Source: Halocaridina rubra
Lineage: Eukaryota > Arthropoda > Malacostraca > Decapoda > Atyidae
Direction: 5' to 3'
Length of the DNA stretch: 64,000 nucleotides
NCBI GenBank assembly: GCA_037179515.1
Contig: JAXCGZ010005664.1
Location: forward strand, 22,501 to 86,500
The notes under the pieces are model-generated. The model was not told the origin of the DNA. It was given only the letters and a program-made list of their open reading frames with translations, and searched no databases. This document shows positions 33,001 to 48,742 of this stretch, piece after piece. The translations under genes were made by a program, and so were the position numbers. How positions within the stretch are numbered: position 1 is the stretch's first letter; every line of letters begins with the position of its first letter.

Positions 33001-33640
33001 TAAAAATTTAATGCTCTAGGTTTTCACAATCACTATGTCACGGACTTGGGAGGCCACTTTGGATAACTCAGGTGAAACTCTAGTATTATAAGAATTTTCT
33101 TTTCGAGCAGCTAACTATACAAATCCTAGACTCATTTTTTCCCCATATTCGTGCCACTTGATATGCAGAAATCGTTGTCAGTTGATATATGTAATTTTTG
33201 TTGAAAATTTAATGCACTTCAGGCCCTTTTGTGCATTTCATCGCTGCACTTAACACTTACCTTTTAGGTGACATTGTCACACACCGCACAATCCAAAAGA
33301 ATAAAATGAATACGCCTGTATTTCTCAAGTACTGAAATAATAATCCTAATGATAATGACAATAATCATCATACAGCACACAACATTTCTACATTTCTTTA
33401 AACATGATTTATAATTTCTTGTAATGTTACTTTTTTTTTTGTCGAGTTTAATAGGTTTTGTCATTTTTCGTTAGACCTTTATAACACCATATTATTTGTT
33501 CTATATTATTGTAACCTATTTAAATATATTTTGTTAGTGAATTTAACGTTGTAATGAAAAAAGATATATCACTACATGTACGTTTGTTTAAAATGTATAT
33601 GCCATCGTACATGTCTATGAAACAGTGATAGCATAATCAG
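33001..33640. other. No gene recognised
   Basis: AT-rich sequence beyond the Tigger remnant. It may contain the decayed N-terminus of the element, but nothing is clear. Confidence 0.35.
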
Positions 33641-33645
33641 TGATA

Positions 33646-34060
33646 TTAACCCCTAAAAGGCGGGTACTTTACGGAAAAATGACCATCCGGGCCTTTGGAT
33701 AGGCCTAGAGAGAGAGGTAGATATTTAAGAAAAAAAAATTCTTTAAAGGAAGATATTTTTGAGTAAAATATCTAAGAAAATATGTGCCTACCTTTTTTCA
33801 CCTAAAGAGAAATAGAAATAGGACAAACGAAAAGAATGAGACAACAAATGAGGAAGAGCAAGAGACAGAATGAAAGAGAAAAAGAATGTAAGAGGAAGCA
33901 AATGGAAGAGAAAGAGAACAGAAGTGAAAGAGAAGGATAGGATGATGGAATGATAAACTGTATCATATGACTTTGAAGCCTTGCATCATGTTAATGAGCG
34001 AGAGTGCACCTCTCACTTGGCAGTCAAATCTGGTATAAAGACACCTCTTTTAGTCTGATT
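33646..34060. mobile_element. Possible TTAA-type repeat with purine-rich body
   Basis: TTAACCCCTAAAAGGCGGGT at 33646 resembles the ends of the TTAA elements at 25744, 42151 and 62863. The body from 33820 to 33950 is GA-rich. The right end was not found. A segment at 40020-40250 looks like a diverged reverse complement of 33820-34010. Confidence 0.35.
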
Positions 34061-34563
34061 ACACACTGCGTTTTTGTGCACTGAAGCTGTGTTTATATAT
34101 GATTTAAAACTAGCACACTGAATTTGAACTCAATTTTGCCATCATCTGGTCCTTGCTTATTTACTCGTCATTTAAAGGGGCCTGAGCTGCCTCTCATAAT
34201 GCATTCAAGGTCAACTTTTATGAACGTCCCTTCACCATTTTGCCTTGCATTCAACTTTTATTATTATTATATACTTAAGAGAAAAAAAAAAACTTTTAAT
34301 TAAATAAATCTTGGCATTATTGAGAAACAACACCCTCAGCTTCCCCAAACAGAGAGAGGAAAGGGGGTAGTAGTGGGGGAGAGGTAGAGATAGAGCAGCC
34401 TCAGATAATGCTTGCATGGCCTGTTTCTGTGAGAATTTTTGTGAGGTTTTGATGACTTTTTCATACCCTTCTTTTTACCTTTTGCCTAACAAAGTTGCCA
34501 GACATTTCAGTTAATTAGTTAATATATTATAATTGGTCGAACAGTCATAAGTTGGCGATTGAC

Positions 34564-34709
<146 letters not shown>

Positions 34710-34724
34710 ACAAATCAGATTTTC

Positions 34725-34829
34725 CCCCCCCCCCCGACTGGGACTCCAACCAAAGACACCTAGTTGATAGCGCCTTGGTACAGTAATTATGTGTCTTAGG
34801 TTCAAGTTCCGGTCAGGGGTAAAATATGA

Positions 34830-34831
<2 letters not shown>
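34725..34831 (+). mobile_element. tRNA-derived SINE (SINE-2) fragment between (TA)n tracts
   Basis: CTAGTTGATAGCGCC (A-box-like) and AGGTTCAAGTTCC (B-box-like), followed by GGTCAGGGGTAAAATAT, match copies at 47570-47690 (reverse) and 47780-47900. It is flanked by (TA)n on both sides and a run of C on the left. Confidence 0.7.

Positions 34832-34918
<87 letters not shown>
34832..34918 (+). repeat. (TA)n microsatellite
   Basis: About 85 bases of TA repeat followed by a T run. Confidence 0.98.
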
Positions 34919-34919
<1 letters not shown>

Positions 34920-34944
34920 TTTTTTTTTTTTTTTTTTTTTTTCT

Positions 34945-35245
34945 CCAAAGTGGTTTTGTTCCAATGAATCTGTTGTAAGTCAGGCCATTACATCAATGGT
35001 AAAATGGAAGATAAGTCCCATAGTGTGGTAAACAGAAGCAGTGTATCATCTGTATGTAATATTCTTGGATCAATTTTTACCTTCATAGCACATTTTAAAT
35101 TATTATTAACATTTTGAAAACATTTTCTCTGCGTAATGATGCTATGAGATAATATGAAAGTTTAAAATATAAAATACGTTACACTGTCCAAGTTACCCAT
35201 GGCATTATTTCTCCGAGTTCTCTATGGTCATTCTGTCTTTCACTG
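34945..35245. mobile_element. Tigger-like terminal fragment
   Basis: CTGTTGTAAGTCAGGCC, the following ~250 bases and CGAGTTCTCTATGGTCATTC parallel the segment at 53515-53840. Ends with 'GTAAGTTGGG'-type motifs are typical of Tigger/pogo non-autonomous elements. Boundaries are uncertain because the left side is homopolymer and (TA)n. Confidence 0.5.
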
Positions 35246-35289
35246 AGAATGTCCTTATATCATGGGTAACTCTGAAAGGTGTTTATTAA

Positions 35290-35440
35290 TCCTTTACATT
35301 GTTGTTATTATTACTCTTGCAATAATGATTATAATAATAATGATATTGTATTGTTATTATAGTCATTACAGTACTGTATTATTATTTTATTGTTATTATT
35401 TTTATTATTATTATTGCATTGATGATGATATAAGTCATAT
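35290..35440 (+). repeat. (TTA)n-rich low-complexity region
   Basis: An imperfect TTA/ATT trinucleotide-rich stretch; no coding evidence. Confidence 0.75.
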
Positions 35441-35489
35441 TGTACTATCATAGTATCATTATTTTTTAATACTGTACTACATATTTCTA

Positions 35490-38400
35490 ATTTAGCAAAC
35501 TATATTTTTATTATGGACACACACACCATAAATATTCTTTGTCCGGATATTCTCAAGCAGAACACATTGTAAGTTGACAGTTAGGCTTTTGGAGGAAGCC
35601 AGATTATTTTCTGTACATCTCATTTGTTTAGCATCTCTTGAATTTCTGCTATTTTGACCATTTATTCTTTTTTCCCACACACTTGTTTTGTTGAGTGCAG
35701 AGTCTCATGCAGGCACTTGTCTGTATTCCCAAGTACAGGTGCTCAGTTGAACTTGTAATTGTCCTTAAACAATATTGGCATCATTTATCATAAATAATTA
35801 CATTAACACTCTAATCATGGCTTGAGCTTCAGCAGCCAGGGTACTGTGCACTGTCCTTTGTATCTTATTAGCTGACCAATCAAATGGAACGCTTAGTCTC
35901 TTTGTGTCTTTTTCTTGCAACTAAGAAAATTATGTTGCCCCCAGCACTTGAATTGCCTTATTGCAAATTTACCCTCCCTGCATCTGCAAACACTTTTAAA
36001 TTCAGGTCTACGAATTCCCCTTGCTTGATGCAAAGTATGACTTTTGAACTACTTTATTGGTTTCAATCACATGTTGCACCTGAGGGTGTTTTGTTACTTT
36101 ACTTGCCTGAGAGCTGATCTAGTTGAACTGACCCACGCCTCATCTGAAATTTCTTTTTTCCTCCTTATTCAGGAAAGCATGTCTCTTGCTTTCTCCTTGT
36201 ATTATTTCCATTGGAATCATCTCATCAATATACTTTTGTTGATGCATGAAAAGTCCTTCTTTGTCGGCAGTGTCTAACCCAGTATATCAAAGTGTCCTTG
36301 CCTGGTATTTACAAACTTCAGATTTTTCAGATAAAGCTTCCACCACCTTCTCCCTTAACAGTTCTGTACCTGCCTACAAAAAATTCATCCACTTGCATCA
36401 AGAAATGCCTTGAAGCTCGCCTTCATCATATCATCAAAAGAGTTCTTTGTCAAGGTGCTTTGCCAGGAAGAGAGTGCTTACAGTAGAGTAGCTGTAAATA
36501 TTCTCCAACACTGAGAAACCAGTTTCTAGCTGCATTATCTAGCCCATATGCTACTTTCTTCAGCTTCCATGTGCAACCTAGTGTCTTCTTTTGGAGAAGG
36601 TTTCAGGTACACATTCCTTTCTGTCTCTGCCCTGAAGAAATGCAGCTTTAATATCATTGGTTGGTCACTTCCACTGTTGGTTAGCAGCAACAGGAAAGAA
36701 CACTCAAAGTTAACTTTACGGCTGTTAGCAAGTCTGCTTTAATGTGTTTCTCTTTAAATTCACAAATTACCTGTCTAGCTTTTATTCTTTTGTTACCTTA
36801 TGGAAGACTTAATGACTACCTATCTTGTAGCCAGTATACTTTGTCCTTTATCTTCACCTTCATTATAAACTCAAAGTTTTCCGGTTATTTTATTTCTTTT
36901 CCTTATCTGGTATCACCTTTTGATGTGCATGATTTTCTCTTGGAATGAAAGTCATGTTGGATGTATAATCTTCTGCACCTAAAATATAATTTCCGTCTTC
37001 ATGTATTTTCTCATGTGTGATATATTTTTAAGTCAGTTCCTGTCCTACTTCCATCTATTCTGATCTGTGTATTGAAATTATACTTGTTTCTCCCAGCCTC
37101 TCTACCACCATTACCTAAAACGTTTGCTTATTGCCACACATCTCTTGAAGGGTAGTATCTTACGTAATCACCTTTTATTTTGCAGAATCTTTCATATAGG
37201 TGGTCTTTTTGTCATTTCTGATTTTAATACACACACTACTGTTATCTTACAAGTCAAAATTTTCTGTTACACTTTGATTTTTTTAGTCATGTTCATGCAT
37301 AATGCTCATTTCCCGAATTGTCACCTGTTCCCTTTCATAGTCAGTCTCACCAGCAAGAATAGAGCTGGTTTCCTCCAAATATTTTTTCCTTATCAGATTG
37401 AATGAGCTGTTTTCCCTGAATGACTTCTTTAGGTGTGGGTAGTTTCAAGGACTGCTTTTTCTGGTGTTGATTCAGAGACTGGCTTTGAAAATCTGCATTA
37501 CTGAATTCCTGGCCAACTTTTATGAGTGCATGTTGACACAAGCTGGTCCCCGTGTTTCACAAACACACTTTTTATATCCAATCACCTTTCCTGGACCATG
37601 CCATCCGTTTTTCTCCTCTAGATTGAAATTTTCTGCTACAGCTCTTACTTGAAACCTCAAGGCAGGTTTTTTACTTTATGATGATTCTGCTCTTATGAAG
37701 GCATTCCTCGCTGCAGGAAGTGTACTCATGTATTTTACCACTGTATTACTGTTTACTCCATGTTCTAGAACTGGAATTCACTGGTAAAAACTGATAGTAA
37801 ATATGGTGTCATTCCATAGACCAGCTGATATAGTGAGAATCCATTTTGATTGTGCACGGCATAGGCATTGACTGCCCAATATAGTGCAATGTTCAGACTT
37901 GTGTCGATTATCTTCCAACATTTTGCAGTCTGCAGCATCAGTAATAGCATGATTACACACATTTCATTTGACCAGGGTGATTCTGCACCTTTAGTGCACA
38001 TGCACAATGAGCTGCTCAACTAGGTCATTGTACACTTTATTGCAAAACTCACCACCATGTTCTGTCAGAAATTTCTGTGGAGTTGTTAATCCTGATGCAA
38101 TCCACATTAAATTTACAGTGAGCTGTGGTATCTTTGGTAGACTACATCTTGTGTGCATGTCAATAATGTATAAGAATTAAGTTCCTTGCTTGAACTCCTA
38201 GTCCATGGCAACAGCCTCAGTGAACCTTGTGGCATTCAGTAAGCACATGCTGGCCTAGAAGTTATCTTCTATATATTACATATTCTGCAGTTTTCTTGAA
38301 TCTCTCTAGTATTGTTTTCAACCTCTTTATCTTACGCTTTAGCATTTCTCAATAATGCTTTTAAGCTCTTAGCTGTAGGATATGGAATCTGTGTAACTTC

Positions 38401-39790
38401 ATAACAATCTTCTGTATTCATTTGGTCCTGGTTTTTCCATAGCCAAATACATTCTCTCTTCCAGCACTGTGTAGTCTCTTAGTGGCAAACCGTGTTCTGA
38501 ATTTTCTTTCCAAATGTTTCTGCCGTGTCATATTACTAATCCAACTGTACACCAAATTTTTTCATATTTTGTTTGCATAATAATGATGGCATATCATTAT
38601 CCACTACATCAAAGGCAATCATAGTTTTCTTTCCTATGATTTTGATCGGGAGTAGCACTCATTCTAAAGATTGTCTTTTGGCTTCACCTTCAAATCTGAA
38701 CTTGGCATTTCCTGGAAATATTTTTACTTCTTTTTTCAGGTATTTGCTATTTAGTATATGTATCTTTCCATATTTTACTTGCTATTGTTCTTGTACAATC
38801 ACTGTCTAGAAGTACTGCTTTTACTATGTCACATATCAGTACATACCTATTTTTTAAGGAATAATCATTTACCTCCTTTACATCCTTCACTTCATTAACT
38901 TCTTTACTGAAGTTTTCCCATGTATCAGGGCAGTCTTTCTGAATGTATCTTATGGACCCACAAATTTTACATCTCATGCTATTGCCAAAGGAATTTTTAG
39001 GATTGTTTCTTAGGGACATCTGGACTATAGTCACATGGACCTGAGCCATAAGCCCTCTACTTTAACTTCTATACATGCTAGATACCTCGCCACTAATATT
39101 CCTACTAGATTGCCCTCTGAAGTTCCTAAATCTACCAACTGTTGCCTTCTTTATACCTTCATCTGCATTAAACACAAGATTCTTCCTTAACTATAGTGTC
39201 ATTGTTCCTACTTACACTGCAAGCCCCTCTCATTCTTGGTATGTCACCATGTAATATTCATGTCATTTTCACTTGAGAGCAAAGCTCATCCTCCATTGCA
39301 TAATCAAGAGCAATTAGAACTATCTACCGTTCCTATTTATTAAAACCATCCCCATGTAAGAGTTACATACCAAACTTAAATATAGTAATATAATCTCTTC
39401 TTTCTGTTACTCACTCACTTTTCTCTCATGGACTTGTATGTATTCTAACATTCTCTCATCGGTTTTATGATAGACAATAAAACTTTACCAAGCTTCACAA
39501 ACTGTACTCAGATCATCCTTCTTGAAACCAAGTTCATCTACTCCAGTATCATGGTGAATGTCAGTATGATTTTTCTTGATAGCTAGTTGAATTTTCTCCT
39601 TAGCTCTTGAGGGTTCCTTGATAGCCGATGCAACCATTACTGGACATTCTTTCTTGTTTTTGGATGATGGGGCCTTAACTTTTATTTTCCCCTGCCATTT
39701 GTTTTCCACTTCCTTAATGCTTTGCCAACCACATTCTGCTATCATGAATTTGCCCCTAGAGGGCTGACCTTGCATTTAACGAGGTACATG
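35490..39790 (-). pseudogene. Ty1/copia-type retrotransposon, heavily decayed
   Basis: Minus-strand pieces follow copia order. At 39775-39485 there is a gag-like piece. At 38971-38930 is a zinc knuckle CKICGSIRYIQKDC with Tyr in place of the usual His. Near 38800 is a protease motif reading DSD where the family has DSG or similar. At about 38350-38270 is a GAG-pre-integrase-like segment (SLKALLRNAKA). At 38230-37765 is integrase, with HGGEF and WAVNA...YQLVYGMTP. At about 37000-36000 is reverse transcriptase, with KAAFLQG and KKVAYGLDNAARNWF; the VDD box reads VDE near 36380. At 35690-35520 is the RNase H end with EIQEML and VQKIIWLP. Many stops and frameshifts. No LTR pair was found. Confidence 0.85.
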
Positions 39791-40084
39791 CAGCAAACCA
39801 TTTCTTTTGAACATGTGAATTGATGGTGGGACATGTAACTTGGCTTTCAAATTCTGCGAGCTTGTTAAATATGGCGCTAACTCAAACTATCATTCTTTTC
39901 CTGTGGTTATCTGATGGTTTATGGCTCTTTTTCCCAAATATAACTCATAATTCATGAAGACTTGTAGTGTATGATCAAACATGAAAGAGTAGCATGTTGC
40001 AGATATTAATGGCAAGTGAAAGTTGCTCTTGCTCACCAGTGCGAATATAAGACTTCAAGGTTATATGTCACATTGTCAAGCCAA

Positions 40085-40250
40085 CATACGTGTCTATCTT
40101 TTGTTTTCATTCCTTCTCTTTCTCATTATCTTTCTTTTTTGTTCTATTTCTCTTTCTCATTATCTTTCTTTTTTGTTCTATTTCTCTTTCTCACTATCTA
40201 TCTTTTTTGTTCTATTCCTCTTTCATTCTTTGTCTCTTGTATGCTTTCTC
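40085..40250 (+). repeat. Pyrimidine-rich tandem repeat, unit about 38 bases
   Basis: Three consecutive near-copies of a unit with CTCTTTCTCATTATCTTTC and TTTTGTTCTATT. Open in all three forward frames only because it lacks purines. Confidence 0.9.
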
Positions 40251-40359
40251 TTTTGTTCTCAGTTGCATTACAAAAAGAAAATGAATCATACTTTTGATTA
40301 ATCACTACTTCAAGAACAGCATTCAATGTGACATGTAAAATTCCTGTATACTATAAATA

Positions 40360-41537
<1,178 letters not shown>

Positions 41538-41844
41538 AAACTGCCAGTGAAAACAAAAATATATGTTTTTCACTTATCGCACATTCACAAAAATGAAAAT
41601 ATTGAATTCATTACATTTACAGTGTACAGATATTTTACATTGTCACATTGGGTGTTGTGCTTGACTAAAAGTATTTTTGTCCTTTTTTTCGTAATGTAAT
41701 TATTGATATTAGCCACTATAGACCCCATTTTGACAACTACAGACAATTGGCTATATTGGACCGATATTTCATCCCCTTTTATCTGTTAAATGGATAATTG
41801 AGTGTATAGACCTTTATAAAGTTTAAAAAAATGTTCTGTTAAGT

Positions 41845-42030
41845 GACAGACCCACGATTGAGTCCACCATGGGATATTAGGAAGAACAGACAGTCTTCAT
41901 TCCCCAGCTTTATCCTGTTTGTATCCATCCCTGTGGAGCATGAATACCTCTTCCAAGCTCGCTGCTTGTCGTAAAACTCAACTAAATGGGGAAGAGCAAT
42001 TAAGTCTAAAAACCCTTCAGCTGAAGTATG
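41845..42030. repeat. Segment resembling the LINE-D 5' end
   Basis: GCTGCTTGTCGTAAAACTCA, then ACTAAATGGGGAAGAGC, parallel the LINE-D 5' sequence (CTGCGTGTCGTAAGAGGCGA, then CTAAAAGTGGACGGGG). The similarity is short and imperfect; it may be a related LINE 5' UTR. Confidence 0.3.
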
Positions 42031-42154
42031 CAATAATAAAACTGTAATAATTCAGTATTTTCATTATTAATATTAATGATAATAATAATAAAATATATAA
42101 GTTCAATTCAAATATTAGCCGTATTTAAAGAAAAGAATAACAAAGATGTATTAA

Positions 42155-42402
42155 CCATTTAGGGCTGGATTATGTCATATTGCGAACATTCGCAGTAGAT
42201 GCGGGAATTCCCAGTCAGCATCAAAATTTTATTCAAATATCGTGGGCTTGTTTCAAAACCAAATGGGCACTACAACTCATGCTATTTGTGTGGCATCTTA
42301 TCCCTGTCATATGTTATATAAAGCGCTCAGCTCTTCAACGTTAGTGTATAATCAAACTCATACAAGGGAGGATGTTTCCTGTACATTGCCAGCCTCTGAG
42401 TG
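42155..42402. mobile_element. TTAA-flanked MITE
   Basis: TTAA at 42151-42154 and 42403-42406 flank 248 bases. The start CCATTTAGGGCTGGATTATG resembles the reverse complement of the end (CACTCAGAGGCTGGCAATG). Same end family as 25744 and 62863. Confidence 0.6.
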
Positions 42403-42759
42403 TTAATGTTAGCTATAAGATAAAGAAATTCTCAGTGAGAAAGATAGAAAGACAATAGAAAACTCAGGAGTGAAGATCAGGGAATGACTTGTACTGAGTG
42501 TATCTTGTTTTATATTTTTAATTTTTTATTATTACACTATTGCATTATTTCTCAATGAAAATTCTTATAAATAGAGTATAATAACAAGAATTTAATAGTT
42601 ATTTGCCATAGAGGCTAAAATAAGATCCAACAGTATTACGTAAATATTATTTTCTGAACTTGTTTTTAACACTACTACCCGTCTACAATTTCCCCATTTA
42701 TGACTGATTCGCTTTATGACCAACCAGTCCGAATGAATCCAGTTGAAAGTAGGAAGTTT

Positions 42760-44491
<1,732 letters not shown>

Positions 44492-44572
<81 letters not shown>
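44492..44572 (+). repeat. (TA)n microsatellite
   Basis: About 80 bases of TA repeat between element 1 and the next Tigger-like element. Confidence 0.98.
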
Positions 44573-44574
<2 letters not shown>

Positions 44575-45795
44575 GGTCCTCGTTTAACGACAGGGTTCCG
44601 TTCTTGACAGTTGACTGAAGACGGATTTTGACGTAAGTTGGAACACAAATTTGAACCTAGGTCCCCCAAACTATGTTAGAAATAATTTAAAACATTGGAA
44701 AAAAAATATATGTTTGTAATCTGTGATAAAAAAAATACTAAAACTATATTAATAATATTGCTTACCTTTAAAATGTATCAATAATCAAATTACTCTATGG
44801 TACAGTACAGTTGTAAGGGAGAGAGAGAGACTTGCTATTTCAGCATAGTTTACCACTTCAGTTTCAATTGCCATGGTGATGGCTTTTCTTTTCTTAGTGG
44901 CACTGCCATCAGAACTATTATTAGCATGCTTTAGAGGCATAGTAATGTCAGTTACAAATAAACACAACAAAGCAGACAAAAACTCAAGGCACAATATGAA
45001 GGGCGGTAATAAACTGAGCGCTGGTTCTTCTTTCTTTTCTAATGCCGCGTGACACCATATTCTTACACTACACTCAGCAAACTATTTTGAATAAAATAGT
45101 ATTTGCGGCTATATTTTTTTTTCTTTTTATTCAATATAACCAAATCTATGAAAAAACAAATAAAACCATTGCCTTGATAAATACGAATACAGCTGTTTGT
45201 TAACTCTGTATTCGTGTGTATTTCAAATAAAATCTTATTTACAGCTATGGATTATTTTTTTTTATTCAATATAATCCTTCAGTATAACTAAATATATAAA
45301 AAATAAATAAAGCCATTAACTTGATAAATTCGAATACAACTGTGTTTGCTAGCTCTGTATTCGTGTGTATTTGTATAAAATTGTATTTACACACATGTGT
45401 TTGCTTTTTTAAATTCATTATATCCTTCAATATAAACAAATAAATAAACATAGCCATTAACTTGATAAATTCGAATACAACTGTGTTTGCTAACTTTGTA
45501 TTCGTGTATATTTGTATAGAATCGTATTTACACATATGTTTGTTTTTTTTAAATTCATTATATCCTTCAATATAAACAAATAAATAAACATAGCCATTAA
45601 CTTGATAAATATGAATACAGCAGTGCTGCTAGCTGTGTATTCCTCCGCTGTGCTCACAACCTGTTTTGGCACACGGTTTGAATTTACCGCACCAGCCAGG
45701 TAGGTCGAAAAATTAATTTATCAATTAGTTATTGGCCTCTGACATAACGGCGAAACAACTTAACCCGGAACGACGTTATACGAGGACCTACTGTA
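44573..45795 (-). mobile_element. Tigger-type element with transposase N-terminus (minus strand)
   Basis: The ends GGTCCTCGTTTAACGACAGG and, as reverse complement of the right end, TACAGTAGGTCCTCGTATAA form imperfect inverted repeats. On the minus strand, 44940-44840 encodes a start MPLKHANNSSDGSATKKRKA, the typical N-terminus of Tigger/CENP-B-like transposases; the rest of the transposase is missing. Between 45160 and 45660 there are four tandem units of about 140 bases containing TTGATAAATTCGAATACA. A mirror-image copy begins at about 45804. Confidence 0.75.
45160..45665 (+). repeat. ~140-bp tandem repeat, four units
   Basis: CTTGATAAAT...GAATACA recurs at about 45170, 45321, 45461 and 45601, with intervening AT-rich sequence conserved between units. 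It forms the 5' UTR region of the flanking Tigger-type element. Confidence 0.85.
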
Positions 45796-45803
45796 CATTT
45801 ATA

Positions 45804-46377
45804 AAGGAGGTCCTCTTAGAATTTCGTTCTGAGTTACGTCATTTCGCCGATACGTTGGAGGCCAACAAATAAATGATTAATAAATTAATTTTTCGACCTA
45901 CCTGGCTGGTGTGGCAAAGTCAAATCATGCGTGCTGAACAGTTTGTTAGCGCGACGGATGAATACACAGCTAGCAGCACAGTTAATGGCCATATTTATTT
46001 ATTTGTTTATATTTATTATATTAAAGGATTATATTGAATATAAGAAAATATCAAACACATAGCCGTACATACGATTTTATTTGAAGTAGTTTGTTGAGCG
46101 TTGTGTAAGAATACGGCGTCACTCAGCATTAGAAGAAGAAGACCCAGCTCTCAATTTATTCTCACCCTCCATATTTCGCCTCGTGTTTATCTGCTCTCTC
46201 ATTTGTTTCGCTCATGTTCGCTCGTTATTGAAATTACTGTCTCCCAAGCATGTTGGTAATAGTTCTGATGGCAGTGCTACAAAGAAAAGAAGAGCCGTCA
46301 CCATGGAAATGAAAATCGAAATAGTAAACCGTGCTGAAAAGAGAGAAAATACACCTAGTTTTCAGACTAACGCCTAG
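45804..46377 (+). mobile_element. Tigger-type element, second copy in head-to-head orientation
   Basis: From GGAGGTCCTCTTAGAATTTC it parallels the reverse complement of 44800-45793: TTTCGCC, AATTAATTTTTCGACCTACC, then GAATACACAGCTAGCAGCAC. At 46250-46350 it encodes KHVGNSSDGSATKKRRAVTM, the same transposase N-terminus, here on the plus strand. The rest of the coding region is absent after about 46377. It has only one copy of the ~140-bp unit. Confidence 0.75.
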
Positions 46378-46825
46378 ATAGGTTCTCAGAAGTGTCGGGT
46401 AAATGGAAAATCGCGTGAAAATATGAGTAATTTTCCATAGAAAACAATGATAAAGGGCATAGATACGTTCCAAACCTTACATAGACACACCATGCCAAAG
46501 ATATAAGATAAGTAAAAAACATTTTATTACTACATAGCATAGCAGAAAGCCCTGTATCTATTTTTAAGAGTATACAAAAGATATTCATATTCACTTTACA
46601 GCTAGAAATTAACATACATTACTGTACTGTACTCGATTATGCAGTGAGCAACAGTCATACAGTACACTGGGACATGCATGGTGGCTGTGAACAAGTAACT
46701 TATGCGGTAGAAGAGGAGGAGGATGCAGGAGAACGAACCTCTATCTTCAAACGTAAACAAAGATAAAATAAAAATTATAAATAACCAAAGCAAGACTAAA
46801 AAACAAAACAAAAATTAATTATGCA
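46378..46825. other. No gene recognised
   Basis: AT-rich sequence, possibly the decayed interior of the Tigger-type element. No domain seen. Confidence 0.35.
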
Positions 46826-46829
46826 ATGC

Positions 46830-47165
46830 CTAAATCTACCATATGACAGATTAAAAAAACTTAATCTACATTCTCCAGAGAGGCACAGAGTTAGGGGGAA
46901 TATGATTGAGGTGTATAAATGGTTTAAAGGGATTAACAAGGGTGATATTAAAAAAGTTTTAAAAATTCATGATCAAACCAGAACTCGTAATGGGTAATGG
47001 ATTTATTTAAGCTTGATAAATTTAGGTTCAGAAGGGAAATTGGTGAAAATTGGCTTGGTAATACCGTAGAGTATTCCTAGTAGGATAATAAATGCCATTA
47101 CCTTAGACACCATCAAATGTAGATTAGATAGACATATGACAGAGGTAGGGTGGGTGTATATATAA
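46830..47165 (+). mobile_element. LINE 3' fragment (ORF2 C-terminus)
   Basis: Successive frames give LNLHSPERHRVRGNMIEVY, KWFKGINKGDIKK, then FKLDKFRFRREIG and a weak end. This is the ordered C-terminal region of many CR1/Jockey-type LINE ORF2 proteins. Frameshifts make it non-functional. Confidence 0.75.
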
Positions 47166-47560
47166 TGTATAATGATGATGATCTTTTCTTATCATAATCC
47201 TCTTTGCACTCGTGGAAGAAGCGTCCGAGGGCGCTTATTTACTTAATATATTTATATACATATATATATATATATTTTTTTTTTTTGGGGGGGGGGCGTT
47301 ATTCGTGAAATTCAAATTTTTTACTATTATTTTTGGGGGATGTTATTGCAATTTCGCGGATAAAAAAAATCGCGCATAAAAGGAACAAGGTGTAATACAA
47401 ACATTTGCCGCAATCTCGGATTAGCCCATATGACCGTGGCTACAATTATCAAAGATAAAGATTGCATCCGTGTCCAAGTGAAAGGTTCAATTCCTATGAT
47501 GCCACTGTGGTAACTAAGCAGCCTAGTTGCCTTATTGTCAAAATGGAGAGATTGCTAGTG
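47166..47560. other. No gene recognised; short Tigger-like piece
   Basis: Around 47295-47390, GCGTTATTCGTGAAATTC and TTTCGCGGATAAAAAAAATC resemble Tigger-type ends. Nothing else is recognised. Confidence 0.35.
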
Positions 47561-47569
47561 CTTTGCAAG

Positions 47570-47900
47570 TATCATATTTTACCCCGACCAGGACTCAAAC
47601 CTAAGACACATAATTACTGTGCCAAGGGGCTATCATCTACACCACTGAAGGTCTAAAGGAGAAACAAATCATACAGCGTAACTGCTCTACTAGGAATTGA
47701 ATGCGAAAAACTAAGCCACGAGTAAGGTTATGAGAAGCTGTAATATGAACAAAATGGTATTCAGTAGAATGCATTCATTCCTAGTATAGCAGTTAAGCTG
47801 TAAGGTTTACTTATCCTTTAGACCTTCAGTAGTGTAGTTGATAGCACCTTGTCATACTAGTTATGTGCCTTGGGTTTGAGTCCCGGTCAGGGGTAAAATA
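47570..47900. repeat. Inverted pair of tRNA-derived SINE-2 copies
   Basis: About 47570-47690 is a diverged reverse complement of about 47780-47900. Both arms hold an A-box-like GTAGTTGATAGC, a B-box-like GGTTTGAGTCC, a GGTCAGGGGTAAAATA-type end and a shared upstream CCTTTAGACCTTCAGT. The spacer is about 85 bases. This could be two insertions head to head or one element with foldback structure. Confidence 0.65.
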
Positions 47901-47936
47901 TAATTCATGTTTTCACATTTGTTAGTGTGTTTATTT

Positions 47937-48039
<103 letters not shown>

Positions 48040-48064
48040 AAATAAACTGTTATATCACAGCACA

Positions 48065-48707
<643 letters not shown>

Positions 48708-48708
48708 C

Positions 48709-48741
<33 letters not shown>

Positions 48742-48742
<1 letters not shown>

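Noticed and set aside
35884..38809. Series of plus-strand open frames of 60-140 codons
   Set aside because: They are antisense to the copia remnant, whose minus-strand motifs are ordered and recognisable.
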